From positions 1 to 64,000 of the forward strand of contig QJNS01000317.1 of assembly GCA_004154925.1 (NCBI GenBank): a DNA stretch of 64,000 nucleotides. Direction: 5' to 3'. This document shows, piece after piece, positions 1-11,235 of this stretch (within the stretch, counting starts at the first letter, position 1; every line of letters starts with the position of its first letter). The notes beneath the pieces are model-generated. The model saw nothing but the letters and a program-made list of their open reading frames with translations. It was not told the origin of the DNA and searched no databases. Source of the stretch: Monosporascus cannonballus (lineage: Eukaryota; Ascomycota; Sordariomycetes; Xylariales). Made by a program: the position numbers and the translations under genes.

Positions 1-1025
1 GGCGCAGCTCGAGAGAATGACGAAGGCGGCAAAGAACTTGCATATGCCACAACTGATCTCCAACTTGCGCCTTGGTACGGCAGAGTGCTGATACCTTGCA
101 TGAGGTGGTATGGCTGAATCTGAACCAACCAAACCTGCTACTATCTATCTTTCAGTCGATACGAAGCCTCAAAGCACTACTGTTACATCTAGACAAATGT
201 CTTCATGCATATAAAACTTGCCCATCTGCTAGAATCGCCGGCCAATCTGCATCGTAAGTAGTACCAATCATATCCATGTTATATCTCAGGTAGGGTCGCA
301 TCAGTAAGTACTATGCATTGTGGCGTTGGAAGGAGTACATACGCCAAGTGGTAGTTGCCGCGTCTCCGGGCCGTGCCTTCGATCTACCTAAGTAGGCAGG
401 TGATAGCGTCGGCATAACATCGCGGGTACGAAGGATCCGACATTTCCTAGTGGCAGCGTTCGCTGCTACGGGCCTTGAAGGGCGGTGAAGCTATGACGAG
501 GCTGTGGAAGCCTTGGCGAGAACGATGAGACGTTGACGTCGGATAGATCGGTGATGGCAGCTTAAATTAGTCCTTACGGTAGAGCAGCTGCGCCGCTGCT
601 GCACCTTGCCACCATTGCTCCTTTTGTGAACGTCTAGTGGTTATTAGACTGATCAGGCTCCCTCGTCCCGTCATTGCCGATGATTTCGCTAGTACAGCTT
701 GGCTTTTACATGTATAGTAAGCGTGACGACTAGGACTATGTGATACGGGCCGTATCACATGCGGCTTGCTATGACCTTTTGGAGCGACTTAAACGATAAA
801 ATGCAGAATTGTCCATAATTCTGCTAACTCCACTTTGCTCATTTCAACATTAAAGTTCACTTCATTTGCTGTAGTATTGGCTCACTGGCTCAAAAAGAAT
901 GGATTACTACGTGTCATAGTAAAAGGAGTGCAAACTAAGTAGGTATGCAATGAAACAGCGACATGTAGAAGTACAATGACAAGGCGACTTCGACAGAGAG
1001 ATCGCCATATAAAAATAGTTACGAA
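1..1025. other. Base-balanced intergenic DNA downstream of the P450 gene
   Basis: No convincing gene is visible on either strand. The open frames are short (about 60 codons), have no recognisable domain and no splice-extended continuation that I could find. Composition is ordinary fungal euchromatin, with normal CpA/TpG use, so it lies outside the RIP-affected block. The last part (about 960-1025) is the likely 3' UTR of the minus-strand P450 gene. Confidence 0.6.
738..760. repeat. Perfect 11-bp inverted repeat around one base
   Basis: ATGTGATACGG and CCGTATCACAT are exact reverse complements separated by a single G at 749. The CGG/CCG core resembles sites bound by dimeric Zn2Cys6 fungal regulators, but no target gene is adjacent except the 3' side of the P450, so a regulatory role is only a guess. 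It could equally form a small cruciform or be chance. Confidence 0.6.
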
Positions 1026-2847
1026 TCACTGAGGGCGCAATTGCCCGATGGTATCACCGCGCGGAGTGAATATCAAGTTCGGACCGTCATGGGCCGCGGC
1101 GAAGATGTCGTAGAGCTGATACTCGTCCCTACGTTCTCTGCCGTTCGTCTCTTGGGCCGAGCCCGTCCCGCCGCCTAGATCCCCCGGTGCCCCTGGCGCT
1201 CTTTCGAAATCGAAATACCACAATGTCTTCGCCACGACAAGGCTGATTTCAAGATAGGCCATGGCTTTGCCCCCACAGCCTCGCGGGCCGAGTAGAAAAG
1301 CGGCAAATGCGTTGTGCATGACCTTCCTTTGAGCTTCCGGCGTTCGTGAAGGGAGCCAGCGCTCTGGTTTGAAGCTGAAGGGGTCGGGAAAGTATTCCTC
1401 GTTGTGATGAAGGGTGTAAATATTCACCCCGAAGATAGTTCCTTCGGGAATAACGTCACCGTCGATGAGAAAGGGCCGGCTCCGATCATCTTTTGAAGAC
1501 CTTTCCCGCCACATCGTGCCAGGCCCTGGTGGGGCCATCCGTAAAGTTTCGTCAATACATGCACGTAGATACTGACAGCCCGCTAGCTGTGGGCCACCAT
1601 GAATCTCGTCGCTTGTCTTGAAGGTAGAGCGGATCTCCTCGGCCAGCTCCTGGTAGACCTGGGGGTTTTGTGACAAATAGAAAAATAGGGCACTGATGGC
1701 AGTTGTGACAGACTCGCCTCCTATCACGACGATCAATTTACCGATTACGAAAATGTATGGGAGTAGAACAGTCAAAGGTGGCTGCTTACCTGCTGGGAAG
1801 AAAAACAATGCTTCCGACCAGATCTCACTAAGCTTGATCCCCTCACTGTCGGAACCCTCCATTGCGTCAACCATGATGGAATAGAGGTCATGCTTAGCGT
1901 GCTTTTCCTCGGCAAGCCGGGATTCGATCATCTTCTCCAGGAGTCGTAAATAGCTTTCCTTCTTGATCAGCATCAAAACAAAAACGAAAATCTCCAGGTG
2001 AAGTTTAGCTAGCAAGGGGTACTGCATGTAGGTATTTAAGCGGTAATTGCCCCCCTTCAAAGTCCCAATCATATGTCGATTAGCTTCGTTCGTCTGAAGA
2101 TTCAGGGGGTACCCAAATGCAAGATGTCCCACAACATCAAGGCTCATAAACTTGATACGTTCGGCCACGTTTACCGGACTAGAGGATTGAGCGGATACCA
2201 GCAACTGTCTAGTGAATATGTCAATTTGCTCCATCATTGTAGGCTCGAAGATTCGCATTGAGCGTTCAGACAGCACGTTGCCAATCACCCTGCGTTTCGA
2301 ACGATGTGCTTGTGCATCGATAACGTTGAATATGTTGAAGTGAGGGCTTAGTCGTGTGGCTAAATACGTGCTCGCCTTTTGAACTCTCTCGTTGTCATAT
2401 ATTTCTTCATTCTCGTCAGATTACTTGAGGACTAGGCGGGATCAGATGGTGCACATACCATGGAGAGCCGTAGCCGAGTTGAAGACGAGCTTGTTCGGGC
2501 CTTGTCTTATAACGGGACCTACCGTACTTAGACCAATGCACAGGGATGTGTGTTTATGGGCGGGCAGTCATCCTTACCATATTTCAAGTGGTCCTGCCTT
2601 GTAACGAGATGCAGGCGCCTCGAAAGTGAGTAATACGCGCCATAACCGTCGAAGATCTTGGCGGCTAGAGGTCCAGGATAACGCTTCAAAGGGTGGAATA
2701 GGAGACGATAACTCAGGAGGAGGAGTAGCTTAAAGGCATATTAGAAGGTAGAAGCTACCGCTAGGCATCTTAATTGTTGCTTACATAGGATGTGAAGAGA
2801 CAGATAGAATATTCAGCTGCAGAATGTAGAAGACTTAGAAGAGCCAT
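1026..2847 (-). CDS. Cytochrome P450 monooxygenase, five exons, intact
   Basis: Predicted microsomal heme-thiolate monooxygenase; substrate unknown. Exons on the minus strand: 2847-2785, 2728-2578, 2518-2459, 2404-1790 and 1720-1026, giving 1584 nt and 527 residues, a normal length for fungal P450s. The introns (56, 59, 54 and 69 bp) have GTAAG or GTATG donors and AG acceptors; the first three show CTAAT, CTAAG and CTGAC branch sites. The start ATG at 2847 gives a hydrophobic N-terminal anchor (residues about 1-36) and then a YPGP hinge (38-41). Visible motifs are the I-helix AGGESVTT (296-303), ExxR as ETLR (354-357), PERW (415-418) and the heme loop FLLGPRGCGG (438-447) with Cys445 as iron ligand. 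No stop or RIP damage is visible. The sequence style resembles the fungal class often annotated as benzoate 4-monooxygenase-like or secondary-metabolite P450s; this is family resemblance only. Its upstream side faces RIP-mutated repeats within 350 bp. Confidence 0.93.
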
Positions 2848-3183
2848 CTTCGAGGATGTTGTTGTCGCCTTCAAGATCCTGTTTCAGAACGGCAGTGCAA
2901 AGACAAGGCTGAATAGCAAGATTGGGTTTAGATGAGAAACAGAACGGGTGCGCGGAAGTTGATGATAGTAATGAACAAAGCCGGAGAGATCCTGTCCGGT
3001 GATATCCGGCTTGTATTGGGCAAGTGGGTGTCCCTACTTCGCAAGATGGATGAACAGCACAAGATTAGGTGCCGAGGCATACCACTAAAGCACCCATTAG
3101 TGTGTGATACAAAAAGGTGGTGCCTACATCAATATCAGTCAGTTAGATGGGCATACGAATGATACGTTGGACAATCGCTAGCG
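2848..3183. promoter_or_regulatory. Upstream region of the P450 gene
   Basis: About 340 bp of base-balanced DNA between the P450 start codon and the first LTR. It must hold the 5' UTR and proximal promoter of the P450, but I see no clear TATA box or named operator. A 76-codon plus-strand frame at 2932-3162 has no recognisable feature and is not called. Confidence 0.45.
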
Positions 3184-3720
3184 TGTAACGGCTTCGTGTT
3201 ATGACCCAACCAAGGGAGGGTCTCGGAAACGGTCACTTGGTGACCGAAACAGGACCCAAGTGGGTCGAAACCACGTGACATGAATCCAAAGTGATCCAAG
3301 GGATTTAACAGGATCCATGAGAAGATATATACGCTCATTACTTCCATAGTTCAGATAGCTTCAGCTTGTAATAATATATCGTTACCCAAGACACCCTTGG
3401 TATTACGAGACGTGACACATTACTGTATTTATTGCTCAGAATCCCACGATACTCCTGCCAACATAAACCCGTACGACTAAGGTTTTAATAGTTGGTTAAA
3501 CCGCCTAGCCGTCACACTTCGGGGATTAACCAACTATTAAACCTAAGTTATACGGGTTTATGTTAGTGGGGAATATCGTGAGAAACTGAGCAGGGAGATA
3601 ATTTAATTACGTTTCGTAATACCAAAGGCGTTTTGAGTAACGAAGGTATATTGCAAACTGGTATTATTTTAAACTGTGGAAATAATAAGGGCATATATTT
3701 TATTAAGCGCTTAAAGTACT
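3184..3720 (-). repeat. Old minus-strand gypsy LTR, split by a solo LTR
   Basis: Reading the minus strand, the LTR end is present as TGTAACGGCT at 3184 and resumes at 3522 after the inserted solo LTR. The resumed part (to about 3700) contains the reverse complement of the R-U5 block found in elements A, B and C, including the GTTGGTTAA block and the ATAAACCCGTA block. The outer end of this LTR is not clear; 3720 is approximate. A related remnant in the same orientation lies at 52816-53060. Confidence 0.7.
3197..3516 (+). mobile_element. Solo LTR, 320 bp, element C-like family, little mutated
   Basis: It begins TGTTATGACCC and ends GCCGTCACA, the same ends as the LTRs of element C, and is flanked by a 5-bp duplication CTTCG (3192-3196 and 3517-3521). 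It keeps many CpA and TpG dinucleotides, so it escaped heavy RIP. A TATA-like stretch lies at 3324-3331, and CAGCTTGTAA at 3362-3371 is the inferred start of R. It arose by recombination between two LTRs or is a late insertion; it landed 13 bp inside the end of an older LTR of opposite orientation. Confidence 0.88.
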
Positions 3721-4313
3721 TAAGTAGCTTAACCTTTTAAGCTTTTTAAATCTCTTGATTTTTTCTATGTTTATTTAAAAGTGTTAAGGTATTAAAACCT
3801 TTAAAAAACTTCAGTTAATTGCAGCAGTAATATTGTTATCATTTTAATTTTTCTTTATTTTGCTCGTTGTTAAGCCATATGGGTTTATTAAATTATGATA
3901 TAACTTTTTTGTAGGGTTTGTTTTTGGAAAATATTTTATTTGTAAATTCTTTTTCATTTTTACTTACAATATTTAGTTAAATTAAAAACAATTTGTTGGC
4001 CTAAACGTATTAACGTTATTTTATTAAGACGAATTATTCATTTAGATTTCAATATAGCTTCTTATTTCCGTCATAAAAAGAAAAGTAAAATATAAGGTTG
4101 TTTGCGATTTGGAAAAATATTTGCGATATATTGGTTTCGATGGTTTCTATAACACTTTAAAATTGTTTCAAATTAAATATAAAATGTTTTTACTAAAGAG
4201 AAGTAAGCTCGAAAAGAGTTACGCATTATTACTAATATATTGAATCGTTTTCAAAAATAGCAGCGAATTTTTCGGTATCGGAATATGGAATAATTTCGTT
4301 GTAATGTTAAAGA
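3721..4313. other. AT-rich, RIP-type remnant DNA
   Basis: No gene or element end could be recognised. The stretch is AT-rich and probably decayed repeat sequence. Its last bases AAAGA (4309-4313) are the left copy of the target duplication of element A. Confidence 0.5.
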
Positions 4314-4693
4314 TATTACGGCTTGACAAGCTCCGGCCTCAGGAAACGGTTAACAAGGGTGATACGGACCACCTTCCAGGTCACGTGATAAATGCTTAGC
4401 GAAGATCTGCTGAACACGATTGATTAGTATTAAGCAATTGCTTAGCAAAAATTTATTAAATATAGCTAAACAAAAATAAGCAATAATACTAAAAACTAAT
4501 ATATGTATAGGCTTATTATTTCCATAATTTAAATAACTTTAGCTTATAATATAATATTATTACTTAAGGTATTTTTAAAATTACCAAATGTAATACGTTA
4601 TTATATTTATTATTTAAAATTTTACGATATTTCTGTTAATATAAACCCGTACAATTAAGGTATAATATTTAATTAAATTACTTAGCCGTTATA
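4314..4693 (+). repeat. Element A 5' LTR
   Basis: Starts TATTACGG (from TGTTACGG) and ends GCCGTTATA (from ...ACA). It aligns end to end with 10856-11235 at the same length. A TATA-like stretch near 4499-4506 precedes TAGCTTATAA (4540-4549) by about 35 bp, the inferred start of R. Confidence 0.88.
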
Positions 4694-4710
4694 CGTTATA
4701 AGTTTTTATT
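4694..4710 (+). promoter_or_regulatory. Putative self-priming site of element A
   Basis: Directly inside the 5' LTR. TTATAAGTTT (4696-4705) is complementary to the LTR segment AGCTTATAA in all but the RIP-type changes. No classical tRNA 3' end complement (TGG...) is seen here. Inference of self-priming rests on the same arrangement in elements B, C, D and E. Confidence 0.5.
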
Positions 4711-4764
4711 TAATAATATTATTAAACTTTAAATAATACTACCGATATTATATTTATTAACAAG

Positions 4765-5935
4765 TAACCCGAACAGCCTATTTACTAGGTCCCTGATTAC
4801 TGGGATACTAGAATAAAATCCGAAACGAAAAAGGAAAAACCTCGCCTTGTTCGCAAAGAAATCTTTCGACGTCTGGATGCTATAAACGAACGTATTATCT
4901 AGCTTAAAAAAACAATAATATTTTACGACGTCCTTTTAAACCACTTATAAGAAATTTAAGAGAACAAAAAGGTTTCGAAATTAAAAAACCTTTTTAAACA
5001 AGCTAGGTGATTTAGCTAAATGTTACTAAAAAACCAGGAAAGGTTTTTAGACTTTCCGAACCAAAATATTTCGACCGAATTTCGATTAAGTTATAATTAT
5101 TTTTAACTTAATGCCGAATATATTTCGGGTATTTTTTTATTTGATTTATTACTCCTATTATACGAATAAAATTCGTAATCGAATAATTTACCGGAAATAC
5201 GGTTATTTAATTTAAGTTCGTTAAAAAAATTACATTATTTTATTAATCGAAAAAGAAAACAAAAAATTAATATAAATTTATAACAAATTTAAAAAATTCG
5301 AATAAATATTAATAAAAGTTTTAAAAACAATAAATAACAGAATAAAAGCGGAAATATAAATTTAGTAATTACGATAAAAATAATTAATATTTAATTTCGG
5401 CAATACGTTAATGTAATTAGTAGTTACTCTAAATTAAAAATAAAAAATATTAACAGCTAAATTTTTCGATAACTAAAAAAATATAAAAAAAACCTTTTTA
5501 AGCTTAATCGGCCTAATTATTTTATCGGATTATATCGTTACAATAATTAAGATTAATAATCGGCAATACGGATAACGTATTAAAAGTATTGAGGGGAAAA
5601 ATAATAACAAACCCTGATATATAATTAATACCAGCGCTTTTCGACGTAACAATATTTTTTACGGCGCAGAACCAGAATTTAGGGAACTAAAAGTTACTCA
5701 AAGGAAAAACTAGAACCAGACCAAATGTTATAATTGTAACAAAATAAGGCATAAGGCAGCGTAATAAAAGGCACCTAAGAAACCCCGTTAAAACGACTGG
5801 AAACTAATACCTAAAGGATAATCCACAGAAAATTAAAGAAATAAAGGCAAATTCATCAACATAATTCAACTGAAATACATGCCAGGTCCCCCCTGGCGAA
5901 AAGTATAACAAAGGCCGTTACGATAAGAAATTCGA
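4765..5935 (+). pseudogene. Element A gag remnant
   Basis: Colinear with the gag regions of elements B (from 19365) and C (from 43390). A retroviral-type zinc knuckle is still readable at about 5724-5770 as CYNCNKIRHKAA, matching the first three ligands of CX2CX4HX4C; the last cysteine is lost. The frame carries many stops of RIP type, so no functional capsid is made. Borders are approximate. Confidence 0.7.
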
Positions 5936-6779
5936 CGAAAAAAACGAAAAGTCAAAAAACTGGTTTAGCAGGTATTACGAATATAATAAGAAATATTACA
6001 AAAATAATTATACGAATACTAAGACTAAACAAAAAAAGTTTATGCCGGAACCCTTAATTAATACGGCAAAATGTATGCCATATATTGTCGACGACAAGAA
6101 TATCTCAATTACGAAAAATGGAAATAATATATTTACAGATAAATTATCCGCATATATTACGAAAAATGAGATTTTTTAAACCTTACCGGAAATAATAAAT
6201 ACAATAAATATTAATATCGATATTTTCGAACTATAACTCTAAAATATATTTAATAACTAGCCGAAACAAAAAATTAACCGGAAAGAAAATAATACTCGTA
6301 AAAAAACCCCTTTTATTATTTTTAAAAATATAATTATTAAACGGAAAAACATTATTTCAGCATATAATAAAAAAGTATTATTAAAAAGGTATTACGGCTT
6401 TTTATTTTTAATTAATATTTATTAGATATTTTTACGAAAAATATTATTAAAGAAAAAATACTTTAATTTATAAAAGATTCCTCGAATAATAATTAAAATA
6501 ACGTATAATAAAATATAATCGTAAATATAAAAAAACAATGTATTTAATAAAAAGAAATATTATAGCAAAATTAAAAATAATTAATACGATTCGAAAAAAA
6601 AGTACGTCGGCAATAATAATAAATATAATAACTTAATGCGTTAAACGAAAAAACATAAATAAAGTTCGATAAATTCGAAAAAAAAATTAAAAAAGGTTAC
6701 CTATAACAAAGCAGCAGGATAACAAAATTTAAAAAAATTAAAAGGAATTATTACAAAATGCTTTAAACGTAACAATAAA

Positions 6780-9700
6780 AGCCGTTAATAACTTTATCAT
6801 TTTAAATATACGAATCGAAACGCACTAATATACCGTAATAATAAATTATCATATTTTGGGCAGAAAGTATATTACATTAAATATAATTAATAATGTTAAC
6901 TTATTATAGAAATATAAGATAAAACCTTATATAATAACAAATACCGAAGGATGGAAATTTGTTTACGATAATGGAAAATTATATACGAAATTAATTATTT
7001 CGTGATTTTTATTTAAGCCCAATACCGAATAGTTAATTTTGATATCGTTTTATTTAGGAATTACTATATAATTTTAAGATTACCATAGATATGCCAATAC
7101 GGAATTTCAATTAATAAACGGCCTGGCTAGGTAAGGTTTGCCTTACACCTTATTAATAAATAAAAAGAAATTAAGATCTTAATATTCGGTCGATAATAAC
7201 AACGAATATAGGCATATAAATACGATAAAAACCTTAATATCTAAAAGGATATGATATAAGAAATAAAATAAGTATCAGAAAAAAATAAGACGTATCGTTA
7301 TTATTATTATAGCAAAACTAAAGTAATTAAATACCTATCTAAGATAATAATAATAACATTAAATATTAAAAGATTTAATTAATATGCTATTAAAATATTA
7401 TAAATACGAATAGCTTTCTAGAAAAAAAGTAAATACAAAATTATTAGAACATAACGCATAATATTATAAAATAATCCTTAAAAAGGATTTTCGACGAAAT
7501 TTTACCTTATTTCCAACGTTAACGGAAACTAATTACGTATTTTCAAAAAATATCGGGAAAATCGGTTATAAAAAAATAAATTCAACTTTCGAAATTACCA
7601 GTAAAATATGTTATATTTTTCGTATCGAAAAAAACAGAAAATTACGCCTTATAGTTAATTATTAATAACTGAATAATATCACCGTTAAAGAAAGAATTTT
7701 ATTACCCCTAATTACAAAAATAAACAACCGATTTTACCGAGCCAAATAATTTACAGTATTCGAATTTAAAAATGGATATAACCTTTTTAGGATGAAAAAA
7801 GGATACGAATAAAAAACAACTTTTAGGACGAAATACGGATTATTTGAATATTTGGTTATACTAATAAGATTTACGAACGTACTAATAATTTTCTAACGGA
7901 TAATAAATTACGTATTACCAAAATTCCTCGATATCTTCGTCGTTTGTTATTTCGATAACATTTTTATTTTTTCAGAAACAGAAAAAGCATATGCAAAATT
8001 CGTTTATAAAACTTTTCAAACTTTACAGAATATAAGGTTATTTATTAACGCAAAAAATAAGTTAATGTTACAAATAAAAAATAAAATATCTGGGACATAT
8101 TATTACCTTAGAATATATCAGGATAAATCCGAAGAAAATTATTATAATTATAAAATGGCAAATATTAACGACGGTTAAAAAAGTACAAACATTTTTTAAA
8201 TTCGTTAATTATTACAGGAAATATATTCGAAATTTTAGTAAAATAGCTATACCTTTAACAAACCTTACGAAAAAAGAAAAAGAATTTAAATAAATGCCGA
8301 ATATAGAAAAGGTGTTTTAAAATATTAAAAATACGGTTATTAACGAACCAGTACTAATTATATACGATTTAAACCACCCAGTTAAAATAAAAACCGATAT
8401 TTCGGATTATGCGTTAAACGTAATAATCGGAAAACGAAATAATTAAGGTAAATTATATTATATTACATTTTTTTTATTATAAATTTAAAGAAAAACGGGA
8501 TTTAATTACTGTATTCCAGAAAGGGCATTTATGGCTATTATTATAGTATTTCGAAACTTCAGGTATTTCTTAGAAGGAAATTAGTATTAAATTAAAGGTT
8601 ATACGAATTATCAAAATTTTACCCGATTTATTACGATTAAAGAATTTACAAAATAATAACTTCGTTATATAGAAAAATTAGCAATTTTAGACTTGGTTAT
8701 TATCTATAGAAAGAATTTAAAATAACAAAGCAAATATTTTAAGCAGGTAACCAGACCTCGAAAAGAAATTAATTAAAATTAGCTATATAATTTTCGATAC
8801 CATTATGAAAATATATTTACGCCCGCGATAAATTACGATAATTCGGGCAATACCTCTTAATATATACCAGAAAATCCAGTAACATAACGATAATCTCCTA
8901 AAAAGCCAAAAAACAAATATGATATAAGTTCTAGAAAGGTAATAAGAGAATTTAGTACGAAAAATATACGAACATTAGTTATACGAATATTCAAAAATTT
9001 AAAAAAACCTTAGAACGGCTTTAACGCATATATTTCTTTCGTAAAATAAAATTAATAATACATAAAGTTATATAATAATACGATATTTACGTTAAAACGG
9101 AGATACGATAATATAAGCTATAGGGGGAATTATAGTTATTACTAGTTGTAAAACGATTATGGTATTTAATTATATTCGATTTTATTACCTAATTTCTTAT
9201 ATTAAAAAATTCAATTATAGGAATACATTGTAGCAGCATTTGTGTAATTGTCGATCGATTTACGAAATCTTTTTACTTTTTACCATATTACGAAGGTATA
9301 AACGCAAAATAAATAACATAAACCTTTTTAGAAATATCTTTAATATTTACGAATTATTAATAGAAATTACTTTATGTAAAAGATAAATTTTTGCATTTAA
9401 ATTTTAGCAAAATTTAATAATACAAATCGGCCTAAATTATATATTATCCAGTATACTTAAAGTTTAAATAATTAAATAAATTAAACGAATAAATTAAATT
9501 TTAGAAGTTTATTTACGATATTATATTAATTACGAAGAAAATAATTAAATTAAAAACTGTTTTATTATTTAATTAATTTATAATAATAATTATGACTAAT
9601 ATACTAAAAAATACTAATAAACGCAAATTTTGGTTTTATTTAAAATATTTATAAGAAAAATATGCGATAACGGTGTAATTAATAATAAATTAATTTTTAC

Positions 9701-9980
9701 GTTAAAATAATTACGATAATTATATTACAAAATAAAAACGGAACTGGAATTCGTACGAAATTAAATAAGCAAATATTATAACCAGAAGAAATTAAAATCA
9801 TTAATTTTCAAAAAAGGAAAAATAAGTTTTCAAATTACAAAAAATATTTAAATAAAAAAGCCTAACAAAAAACTCTCTTTTAAATATATTGGTTTATATA
9901 AATTACAAAGAAAATCTTAAAAAACGATTCATAATTGGAATTTTTATTAAAAATTAAATTTTATCTACTTTTTTACGTTT
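6780..9980 (+). pseudogene. Element A pol remnant (protease, RT, RNase H, integrase)
   Basis: Protease-like segment at about 6790-6960. The reverse transcriptase active-site strand reads CYFDNIFIF near 7945-7975, from YxDD with the second Asp changed to Asn. RNase H-like sequence follows at 8300-8750. The integrase core is recognisable from IVDRFTK at about 9247-9270. Stops occur throughout. The order protease-RT-RNase H-integrase is that of Ty3/gypsy elements, not Ty1/copia. Confidence 0.8.
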
Positions 9981-10029
9981 TTTTATTCAAGTTAATAACA
10001 GATATAATCAAAGTACATACGGCACAAGA

Positions 10030-10220
10030 CGATATGGAAATGGAAAACGAATAAGCATATAAAATGGAGAAAATCCTCGATATGCGCAAATAAAACGGAT
10101 TTAACTAATACTTGATTAAATGGAAAAAGCATCTAAATGCCGAAAATACCTGGGAATTTGCCAAAAAGCTTATTAGCGCTCAGCGCCTATTAAAAAATTT
10201 TTACCAGCAACGATAAAACT
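10030..10220 (+). pseudogene. Element A chromodomain remnant
   Basis: Downstream of integrase the frame reads MEKILDMRK, then YLIKWKKHLNAENTWEFAKKL and a following LLKNF. This is the chromodomain pattern (ExILDxR, YLIKWKG, ENTWEP) found at the integrase C-terminus of chromoviruses, where it is thought to steer integration to histone-marked chromatin. Two stops interrupt it. Confidence 0.85.
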
Positions 10221-10259
10221 ACCAGATATAATCGCGTCTTAATTAATGTTTTTAACGGA

Positions 10260-10640
10260 TTAATCGGTATTACCGATACCAGACCAGTCCACGGGATTAG
10301 CGAGAGGAACCAAAGCGGCCATAAAAGCCTCGACGATGGCCTGCTTTTCACGTTCTTGCTTTTCCAACTTTTCGAACGATTATAATTCCCGTTATACCAT
10401 TTTTATTCCTTTTGAACGAAAAAAAGACTTTTCTTTTCGAAAACGGATTAAATGCGTAATAATTTTATTTATTTCTTGTTAATAACGTTTTTGTACTTCC
10501 AAAAAAGTTTTTCTATAAAAACCTTCTTTCGTTCTAAGCGTTGGTTCTCGATACGAATATTTTCCAGAAAAAATAGAAAAACGTTAGTTTTATCGCAAAA
10601 TATTTACGTTTAACACAAGCTTTATATTTTAAAACGGGTT
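10260..10640 (-). pseudogene. Antisense reading frame in the 3' region of element A
   Basis: On the minus strand one frame runs from about 10640 to a stop at 10260, broken only by TAA codons as expected from CAA under RIP; its last 39 codons (10379-10263) are open. It is rich in charged residues with heptad-like spacing (EKLEKQEREK), suggesting a coiled coil, and ends in a small hydrophobic and proline part with VDWSGIG. The part at about 10350-10445 matches residue by residue a minus-strand frame at the equivalent place in element C (49430-49533), including a stop at the same position. I do not know its function; it may be an element-borne accessory gene or a captured host fragment. Confidence 0.55.
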
Positions 10641-10837
10641 TTTTTATTTCGCATTTTTAACCCTTAAAAAATATCAAAAGTACGGCATAATTTGAAAATT
10701 AAAATCGTGAAAAATAAAAACCAAATTTTGCCGACGAATAATAAAGGAAACCTGACGACGATTTTTAACAATGCAACTTAGTATCGTGAAAAACCGGTAA
10801 TACTTATTAAGAAAAATGAAATCTTAAAAATAAGATT

Positions 10838-10855
10838 TAGGGAAAAGGGAAATTG
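10838..10855 (+). other. Element A polypurine tract
   Basis: A purine-rich run with AGGGAAAAGGGAAAT lies directly before the 3' LTR, the usual site of plus-strand priming. Equivalent tracts precede the 3' LTRs of elements B and C and of the miniature element. Confidence 0.75.
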
Positions 10856-11235
10856 TATTACGGCCTAATAAGTTCCGGCTTTAGGAAAGGGTTAATAAAG
10901 GTGATATAGATTACCTCCTAGGTTACGTAATAGGTGCTTAGCAAAAGTTTTCCACGTATAATTAATTAATATTAAGCAATTATTTAGGAAAAATTCGTTA
11001 ACTATTATTAAACAAAAATAAGTAATAATACCAAGAACTAATATATATATATGCTTATTATTTCCATAGTTTAAATAGCTTTAGCTTATAATATAATATC
11101 GTTACCCAAGGCACCCTTGGAATTACGAGACGTAATACGTTACTATATCCATTGCTCAGATTCCCACGATACTCCTGCCAACATATACCCGTACGACTAA
11201 GGTTTAATAGTTGGTTAAACCGCCTAGCCGTGACA
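10856..11235 (+). repeat. Element A 3' LTR
   Basis: Starts TATTACGG, ends GCCGTGACA, and is followed by the AAAGA duplication. Its R-U5 half is less mutated than that of the 5' copy (for example the stretch around 11100-11230) and closely matches the solo LTR at 3197-3516. Confidence 0.88.

Larger units (their letters stand above)
4314..11235 (+). mobile_element. Element A: RIP-mutated Ty3/gypsy chromovirus, complete
   Basis: A 6.9 kb LTR retrotransposon with 380 bp terminal repeats (4314-4693 and 10856-11235) and a matching 5-bp target duplication AAAGA (4309-4313 and 11236-11240). In order it shows a putative primer site, gag with a zinc-knuckle remnant, aspartic protease, reverse transcriptase, RNase H, integrase and chromodomain remnants, an antisense reading frame, a polypurine tract and the 3' LTR. 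All plus-strand frames are broken by many TAA/TAG stops and CpA/TpG is depleted, so it cannot encode its proteins. Confidence 0.9.

Noticed and set aside
2932..3162. 76-codon plus-strand frame upstream of the P450
   Set aside because: No domain, no visible splice continuation, and it lies in the P450 promoter region; length is within chance for base-balanced DNA.
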